From Coriolopsis trogii (Eukaryota; Basidiomycota; Agaricomycetes; Polyporales; Polyporaceae), in the NCBI GenBank assembly GCA_020543525.1, contig JAHYIO010000023.1, positions 496,001 to 560,000 of the forward strand: 64,000 nt of DNA, written 5' to 3'. Shown in pieces: positions 57,532 to 64,000 of this stretch (the first letter of the stretch is position 1; the number at the start of each line of letters is the position of its first letter). The notes beneath the pieces are model-generated. The model ran no database searches. It was given only the letters and a program-made list of their open reading frames with translations, and was not told the DNA's origin. A program made the position numbers and the translations under genes.

Positions 57532-59498
57532 ATGTCCCATCAACCAGGATATCCCCTGCCCGCTCACATTCTTCCACGACTCACCCCTGCTTACAAGCCT
57601 TTCACGATTCTTGAGGATGCCCATGAACGAAAGGTCTATGCGCGTCGACTCTACGGATTTGAGGCTTCGGTGGCATTTATGAGGTGAGGGTGTTTAACAA
57701 GCAGACTCACTCCTCCATAAACGTCCAATACGCTGACATTGAACTGTTGTCTAGCGAGACAGGAGTGGGATTCTCTACCTACACCGGTGGACTCTCCGTC
57801 CGGCTCATCTGTGCACAACCCGGCGCCCCGGCCCTGGAGCGGACGTCACTTCTCTCCGCGCTTTCGGCGCTCTTGGGCAAAGACAAGGTTTTTGGCCCCA
57901 AGTATCGCGTGTAAAGCATTTGGAATTGCCAGTTCGGAGAACTTCCGAGGTGAAACAACGAACATAGCGCACTATTGTGTGTATGGAGTCCCGTCTGGCC
58001 AGGCTGACGTCGAGCAATGGGTGGACGAGACGCTGAAGCTTCATCCTGTCGTCGGGGAGGACCTCCATACTATGGAGAAGAAACTGACCACCGATTACTG
58101 GGACGCGGCGGATGGGCGGTTCGTCGTGGAGCTACACGCTGCGCAAGGGAGTGGATACGGGGAATGGTTCTTTTTGTAAGTTGTCTGAGCTGCCTAGACC
58201 CGTCTTTCGACTCATCGTTGTCGCGACGGGTTCCGCAGCCTGCATGGTCCACACTTTGCCTGCGACGCACGTTACAGCTTCTCCATCTTGGACAGTCTCC
58301 TGCATTTCCTTGTTCAGGACTTGAAGGACACTTCGCGGGCTGTGCGCTCTCTCAACGACTTGAGATGGGGTACTGAAGGGCAGAGGCTTCCCCCTGCATC
58401 CGCATTTGCGATGCAGACGGAGGGCCATGCTGTGGACATTGAGACCAAGCAGGTCACTCCTACTACTCCCTCGCCCGAGGTACCGTATTCGTGCCTTCCC
58501 ATTGGTCCTCTGCCATGCTCACCCACGTGCCCTCCATAGCAGCCTGTCCTTTTTATGAGACGGTGTCCCTCGCAACAGGTAGTCGCTCCGCTGACATCCG
58601 AAACACCCGGCACGTATCCCAATATACACTCGACTATCAGCCTTTCTCCCGAACAAACTCGTGCATTCAGGAGGGCCTGTAAGGCCCACGGTCGCACTGT
58701 GACCACGGTGATTGCGTTGAAAGTCACGCCAAAGGGGCGGAGGAGGGAGCCCACGCCCACGAACCCGGACGATCCATGGGATGTACTTTTCTCGCAGCTC
58801 GAGGTGCCGGAGAAGAAGGACGCAGAAGTCACTCTGGGAGACATCTGGGCGATGAAGAAGAGGGACAACTTGAGCGGTGGCGTTTGCTCAAACACGGAGA
58901 TTGGGATCATGATGGAGTATGACCTGGGTGGTGAGTAGTCGTGGTCTGCTATCTTGCACGGCATGGGGTTAACGTATGGCAGCGAGCTGGAACGTCCATA
59001 TCACCATCGAGCCGGAAAAGAACGGGGAGTACATGTGGAAGATGAGTCGCCCTTGCAATCGTCCGGTGATAATTGTGGCCACAGGAGGGGTACGTTGTCT
59101 AGCGTCACGATGTGTGGCACAGCGATCTGATGTGAAGCTGTCGTAGGCCCAGGTCGAGGATGCCCATAGTGATTACGGGGTAAGGCTTGCCCAGCTTTGG
59201 CACTCGTCGTGCATGTGGTCTGAATTCCTCCTGACAGGAAATTGAAGCAAAGAAGAAGCGGATATCTCATCTGCTCTTCGAGGACGATACCTTTGTAAAG
59301 TATCTGAAGGGCGAGATTGGGTCAACTGCCCGTAAGACCGAGCTTGCGGTGTACAACGTCGAGGAAGAACGAGCTCGAAGACAAGCTCAACGTCAAGAGA
59401 AGGAGCTCTGTCGTCGTGTGGCGCAAGAACAGGAAGGCGAGGAGAGTGACGACGACGAAGGCGAGGAGGACGATGAAGAGCTCGAGGAGGAATACTGA
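57532..59498 (+). CDS. Condensation/CoA-acyltransferase-like protein with unusual C-terminal half
   Basis: The ATG at 57532 opens MSHQPGYPLPAHILPRLTPA. The first 330 residues look like the N-lobe of a condensation/BAHD-type acyltransferase: VGFSTYTGGLSVRLICAQPG, QWVDETLKLHPVVGEDLHTM, FFLLHGPHFACDARYSFSIL (an H-x3-D motif) and ISLSPEQTRAFRRACKAHGR leading to TVTTVIA. The expected C-lobe with its DFGWG-like motif is absent. Instead come basic KVTPKGRRREPTPTNPDDPW, then WAMKKRDNLSGGVCSNTEIG, SWNVHITIEPEKNGEYMWKM, and a charged coiled tail ending ELEEEY. The exon join near 57890-57940 does not resolve cleanly; a frame change is needed. This may be a chimeric or decaying gene, or two genes. Confidence 0.55.
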
Positions 59499-59689
59499 GA
59501 ATGTTGGAGCCGCCAAATGATATCGCGCATTTACTTGCATACGTTGAATGCTTGAGTTGATACACCGTTTCACATGTGTCCTCTTTCAAGATATCATGAG
59601 GATGCAGTACTGTGGGTTGTGGTATACGTAAACCACCCATGGTGGTGGTATACTGCAGGTAACTCTAGTTTACGAAAGTTGAAGAGTGG

Positions 59690-59697
59690 ATGTAACT
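59690..59697 (+). repeat. Left copy of imperfect 8-base target-site repeat
   Basis: ATGTAACT directly precedes the left end of the inverted-repeat element. The right copy is ATGTAAGT. Seven of eight bases match. Confidence 0.5.
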
Positions 59698-60240
59698 TCA
59701 CACCGGGGGCACCGATATGTGGGACACAGTGTTCCATTTGTATCGCATGCTGACCTGTGGCAAAATAGGATAATTATGCAGTGTTATGTTACATTCATGT
59801 TATATAATTGTCCCTTTTGACGTGGAGTTGCCAGAGATTTCTCAATGAACTGATATTGTTCCATTGTAATCCCACACTCTATTTGGTAAGCATGTGGCAC
59901 TGTGTCCCATTTGAATTCCATGTAGGATGAGCCACTGATGGCTTCAAAATGGGACAAAGTGTCTCACTGCTGTGCTACTCTAAATCAAAAGTAGAAATAA
60001 GCAAGATGGAACAAAAATGTTGCACCTTGTCTCATACTATCTCAATGAGTATCCTGCTGCTATTTTATATTATAGACAATATTCAAGTAATAGCAGTAAG
60101 AAATCAGAAAAACCTTTTGTACTACAGATTGTTTATTCCATGCTTTGTATTCTAGTAATCAGAATGAATTATATAAGAAGCAGATGTACAGATTGACTGC
60201 ATATTGAGAGATAAAATATGGGAAATTACTTATAACCAGA

Positions 60241-60318
60241 ATGCTTAGATTGTTTATACAGCAAGCATGCTTAGATTGTACATATAGCAAGCATGCTTAG
60301 ATTGTTTATACAGCAAGC
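60241..60318 (+). repeat. Three tandem 26-base units inside the left arm
   Basis: Three successive units beginning ATGCTTAGATTGTTTATACA, the second slightly changed, then a more diverged fourth. The same triplet appears inverted in the right arm near 61907-61984. Confidence 0.9.
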
Positions 60319-60399
60319 ATGCTTATTTTGCATATTATAGCTAGTATGCTTAGTTTGCTTAGTACTGCATATATGCTTTCTTAGGTAAGAGAGTTTGCT

Positions 60400-61030
60400 T
60401 GATACAGCAGGTATAGTTTTATCAGTATAGTTAGTCTACTTAGAATATCTAGTATGCTTGGTGTTATTGAAATGGAGAGTTTGCTTAGTAGAACAGATAT
60501 GCTTAGCTTTCTTGGTACACTTGGTTTCCTTAGTTTTCTTAGTTTCCTTAGTACACTCAGTTTACTTGGTATGTCTATATTTATAACAGAGAGTTTGCTT
60601 AGTACAGGAGGTACACTTAGTTTCCTTAGTATAGTTAGTTTACTAAGTATAGCTTGTATGCTTAGTATAGCTACTGTACTGTGCTTGGTTTGTTTAGTAT
60701 AGAGAGCTTGCTTAGTACAGTAGATATGCTTAGCATGCTTAGCATAGTTAGTTTGCTTAATAAAGTGAACATGCTCAGTTTGCTTAGTAGATTAAGCATG
60801 CTTAGTATCTTTATTATGATTACTTTGCATAGTAAAATTAGTACACTGGGTTTGGTTAGCATAGTTGGTTTGCTTAGTATGGCATGAATATTTAATTTGC
60901 TTGGTACAGCTAGTATGCTAGATTTGTATACCATAGCACGCATGCTTGTTTTGTTTAGTACAGCAGGTATACTGAGCATGCTTAGTATAGTTCGTTTAGT
61001 TAGTATAGGTAATATACTTAGTATGGTTGG
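60400..61030 (+). repeat. Degenerate 9-base phased array (AGTNNNCTT)
   Basis: AGT and CTT recur at steps of nine bases over several hundred bases, with the three middle positions variable. This gives Leu/Ser-rich pseudo-translations in one frame. The mirror image fills the inner right arm. Confidence 0.75.
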
Positions 61031-61053
61031 TACATACATTAAGTGGGATTAGT

Positions 61054-61171
61054 TTATAGAGCAGAGGGGTGATTCAGTACGAGTATACCTGTCATTCTAA
61101 GCATACTAAGTATATCCCCTATAACAACTAAGTATAATAGCTATGCTTATCAGTTTTAGTATGCTTATTAG
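61054..61171. other. Spacer between the inverted arms, 118 bases
   Basis: Unique sequence relative to the arms but of similar AT-rich, ACTAAG-containing composition. It would be the loop if the arms paired. Confidence 0.85.
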
Positions 61172-62525
61172 ACTAATCCCACTTAATGTATGTACCAACC
61201 ATACTAAGTATATTACCTATACTAACTAAACGAACTATACTAAGCATGCTCAGTATACCTGCTGTACTAAACAAAACAAGCATGCGTGCTATGGTATACA
61301 AATCTAGCATACTAGCTGTACCAAGCAAATTAAATATTCATGCCATACTAAGCAAACCAACTATGCTAACCAAACCCAGTGTACTAATTTTACTATGCAA
61401 AGTAATCATAATAAAGATACTAAGCATGCTTAATCTACTAAGCAAACTGAGCATGTTCACTTTATTAAGCAAACTAACTATGCTAAGCATGCTAAGCATA
61501 TCTACTGTACTAAGCAAGCTCTCTATACTAAACAAACCAAGCACAGTACAGTAGCTATACTAAGCATACAAGCTATACTTAGTAAACTAACTATACTAAG
61601 GAAACTAAGTGTACCTCCTGTACTAAGCAAACTCTCTGTTATAAATATAGACATACCAAGTAAACTGAGTGTACTAAGGAAACTAAGAAAACTAAGGAAA
61701 CCAAGTGTACCAAGAAAGCTAAGCATATCTGTTCTACTAAGCAAACTCTCCATTTCAATAACACCAAGCATACTAGATATTCTAAGTAGACTAACTATAC
61801 TGATAAAACTATACCTGCTGTATCAAGCAAACTCTCTTACCTAAGAAAGCATATATGCAGTACTAAGCAAACTAAGCATACTAGCTATAATATGCAAAAT
61901 AAGCATGCTTGCTGTATAAACAATCTAAGCATGCTTGCTATATGTACAATCTAAGCATGCTTGCTGTATAAACAATCTAAGCATTCTGGTTATAAGTAAT
62001 TTCCCATATTTTATCTCTCAATATGCAGTCAATCTGTACATCTGCTTCTTATATAATTCATTCTGATTACTAGAATACAAAGCATGGAATAAACAATCTG
62101 TAGTACAAAAGGTTTTTCTGATTTCTTACTGCTATTACTTGAATATTGTCTATAATATAAAATAGCAGCAGGATACTCATTGAGATAGTATGAGACAAGG
62201 TGCAACATTTTTGTTCCATCTTGCTTATTTCTACTTTTGATTTAGAGTAGCACAGCAGTGAGACACTTTGTCCCATTTTGAAGCCATCAGTGGCTCATCC
62301 TACATGGAATTCAAATGGGACACAGTGCCACATGCTTACCAAATAGAGTGTGGGATTACAATGGAACAATATCAGTTCATTGAGAAATCTCTGGCAACTC
62401 CACGTCAAAAGGGACAATTATATAACATGAATGTAACATAACACTGCATAATTATCCTATTTTGCCACAGGTCAGCATGCGATACAAATGGAACACTGTG
62501 TCCCACGTATCGGTGCCCCCGGTGT
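61172..62525 (-). repeat. Right arm of the inverted repeat
   Basis: The 1354-base inverted copy of 59700-61053. It ends 152 bases upstream of the V-ATPase proteolipid start codon. Confidence 0.9.
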
Positions 62526-62527
62526 CA

Positions 62528-62535
62528 ATGTAAGT
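62528..62535 (+). repeat. Right copy of imperfect 8-base target-site repeat
   Basis: ATGTAAGT directly follows the element; compare ATGTAACT at 59690-59697. Confidence 0.5.
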
Positions 62536-62677
62536 CACTGGACAGCTAACCCCATAACTAACACCTTCCAAATGTGGAACCCTAAATGCCCAAGCTGAGG
62601 CCCGCGTCGTGGACGACGTGAACGGCATTGGGGAGCTCTCCTGTAGCCGCCATCTCGCTTTCTTTTGCGCCGTCGCC

Positions 62678-63571
62678 ATGTCCACTTGTCCGCCATACGC
62701 TCCCTTCTTTGGCTTCGCGGGCGTTGCCTCCGCCGTACGTCCCCGCTCATACATATGCGCTCTTGCACCTGATGCTAACTTCTTGGCCAACCTGGTTTAG
62801 ATGGTTTTCAGCAGTACGTTCCCTCCTCCATATGCTCTCGGAGGGCTCTTGCGTTTATGCAGAACTGACCATGATGGTAAACACTCGTTTTGTTAGCTGT
62901 CGGTGCGGCGTTCGGAACGGCAAAGTCGGGTATTGGCATCGCAGGTTTGGGCACGTTCAAGCCCGAACTCATCATGAAGGTGCGTTCTCCAAGGTCGTTG
63001 AGTTCGTAATTCATGCGCTTGACCGTCCTCGTGCAGTCTCTTATTCCCGTGGTCATGTCCGGTATCATTGCTGTGTACGGCTTGGTGGTCTCTGTGCTCA
63101 TTGCTGGAGGACGTGAGTGTTACATGATATACCTTGTCCGTTCCGTGACTCAAGGATCCTACCTTGTTCCATACATTATAACGATACATGCAGTCAAGCC
63201 GACGGACTACTCCCTATACGCGGGATTCATCCACCTCGGTGCCGGCCTCGCATGCGGGTTCACGGGTCTTGCTGCGGGCTATGCCATTGGATATGTGGGC
63301 GACTCCGTGAGTTCATGGTTTACTCCTCTACCGAGTCTGCGCAATCTCCTTAACGTGTACTTTGTGCAGTGCGTGCGAGCATACGTCTTTGAGTCGAAAG
63401 TATTCGTCACGATGGTGCTCATTCTCATCTTCGGAGAAGTTCTGGGCTTGTACGGGTGCGTTACGCATTGTCAATCAGCGATTCCATTCGCATTCACGCC
63501 ACACTCTGTGCAGACTCATCGTCGCGCTCATCATGAACTCGCGAGCCACAGAGGCAGGACGGTGCACATGA
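62678..63571 (+). CDS. V-type ATPase proteolipid subunit (c or c' type)
   Basis: Hairpin-rich membrane subunit of the V0 proton-turning ring of vacuolar/Golgi V-ATPase. Seven exons (62678-62734, 62801-62813, 62897-62979, 63037-63112, 63194-63306, 63370-63455, 63514-63571) sum exactly to 161 residues. It starts [20 protein letters not shown]. Conserved repeats are [58 protein letters not shown] and [20 protein letters not shown], with the proton-carrying Glu in the last helix. It ends [11 protein letters not shown]. Exon 2 has only 13 bases. Fungi carry c (Vma3) and c' (Vma11); I cannot separate them from this sequence alone. A fold-back element ends just upstream, inside the promoter. Confidence 0.93.
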
Positions 63572-63754
63572 GGAGTTCCGACCCTACCCTATATACGTCA
63601 TCACTTGCGCTGTTGATCCTGCTAATGGACCCTGCATGGAACAATGTTCATAATCTACATACCCATAACCCGCGCGATGATCCCTCACATACAGACAAGC
63701 GGAGTCAGGGGACCATCGGGGAGATATCATGCAGCACTGACTTCGCGACTGAAC

Positions 63755-64000
63755 TCAGCGACGATCTTTTGGGCTTCGGCTTCTGCTGCCGCTTTCGCTG
63801 CGGTAGCGACGCTTTCGCCTGGGGCTGCGACTCCTGCTGCGAGAATGGGAGCCATCCGACGATTCCGAATCCGACGAGTCTGAGCCTGAGTCTGAGCTAG
63901 AGTCGCTCGAGGAATCACTCGAGTCCGAAGTGTCGCTATCGCCGTCCGAATCGGACGACGAACTCGAGGACGAGACCGAGCCAGAGCTACACCGCGAGTA
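63755..64000 (-). CDS. C-terminus of an RS-rich protein, rest outside window
   Basis: Only the last 81 codons are visible. They read as a Ser/Asp acidic run ([20 protein letters not shown]) followed by alternating Arg-Ser ([20 protein letters not shown] and [11 protein letters not shown]) and a TGA at 63755. Such tails occur in SR-type splicing factors, cyclophilins with RS domains and kinases. The 5' end runs off the window edge, so the family cannot be named. Confidence 0.65.
   Translation of the reverse strand, partial: YSRCSSGSVSSSSSSSDSDGDSDTSDSSDSSSDSSSDSGSDSSDSESSDGSHSRSRSRSPRRKRRYRSESGSRSRSPKDRR

Larger units (their letters stand above)
59700..61053 (+). repeat. Left arm of the inverted repeat
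   Basis: The 1354-base arm is inverted against 61172-62525. The outer third holds subterminal TGGGACA/GTGTCCC words. The middle holds three 26-base units from 60241. The inner half is the 9-base AGTNNNCTT array. Confidence 0.9.
59698..62527. mobile_element. Large fold-back (long inverted-repeat) element, non-autonomous
   Basis: The block is AT-rich in an otherwise GC-rich window. Two inverted arms of 1354 bases (59700-61053 and 61172-62525) match base for base apart from one mismatch that I could see (TATG versus TACG near the outer end), and they enclose a 118-base spacer. Ends are TCACACCGGGGGCACC and, inverted, TGACACCGGGGGCACC. An imperfect 8-base direct repeat flanks it. Subterminal words related to TGGGACACAGTG recur in both orientations. 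No reading frame resembles a transposase; the open frames in the arms are Leu/Ser-rich by-products of a 9-base array. Class II non-autonomous fold-back (MITE-like) element is the best fit; the superfamily is not settled. An 8-base duplication would suit hAT. Confidence 0.82.

Noticed and set aside
60454..61771. Leu/Ser-rich open frames in both arms of the inverted repeat
   Set aside because: They follow from the 9-base array and appear in both arms as copies. No domain and no codon logic.

Overview
The window is nuclear DNA from a filamentous basidiomycete, most probably an Agaricomycete. It is GC-rich, and almost every gene is broken by short GT-AG introns, mostly 45-70 bases, often beside exons of 10-20 bases. 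The gene set is typically fungal: Zn2Cys6 regulators, alternative oxidase, a Ure2-type glutathione transferase, Pet127, a Ste7/Fuz7-type MAPKK, Nas2 and Alg6. Gene models were built by hand by joining reading frames at splice signals. Where the exon sum is an exact number of codons, the evidence says so.

Layout. 0-8.6 kb: ribosomal protein uL22 (5' end outside the window), NuA4 subunit Eaf7, a glutathione S-transferase, mitochondrial alternative oxidase, and a small predicted single-pass mitochondrial protein. 8.9-13.6 kb: a 15-exon Zn2Cys6 regulator facing pyridoxamine-phosphate oxidase. 13.6-17.1 kb: gene-poor. 17.1-29.4 kb: a 1454-residue Kelch/BTB protein of the Ral2/LZTR1 type, a CHFR-like RING ligase without FHA, and a second Zn2Cys6 regulator. 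29.4-33.5 kb: gene-poor, with one unresolved coding-like stretch. 33.5-46 kb: secreted class 3 lipase, SNIP1/Pml1-like FHA protein, C2H2 zinc-finger protein, tRNA-Glu(UUC), mitoribosomal mS41, a four-helix membrane protein, Pet127 and a universal-stress-domain protein. 46.7-59.5 kb: M3 metallopeptidase divergent from a Ste7/Fuz7 MAPKK, an uncharacterised gene, Alg6 divergent from Nas2, and a condensation/acyltransferase-like gene with an odd C-terminal half. 59.7-62.5 kb: a large AT-rich inverted repeat. 62.7-64 kb: a V-ATPase proteolipid gene and the C-terminus of an RS-rich protein.

Most genes are unrelated housekeeping functions. Several act in mitochondria (alternative oxidase, mS41, Pet127, the small membrane protein, one form of the M3 peptidase). 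The Ral2/LZTR1-type protein and the MAPKK both belong to Ras/MAPK signalling but lie 28 kb apart, so no functional cluster is implied.

The most unusual object is the inverted repeat at 59698-62527. It has two 1354-base arms that match apart from one mismatch I could see, a 118-base spacer, related ends and an imperfect 8-base direct repeat on either side. It encodes no recognisable protein, and the inner arms are a degenerate 9-base phased array. It looks like a large non-autonomous fold-back transposon.
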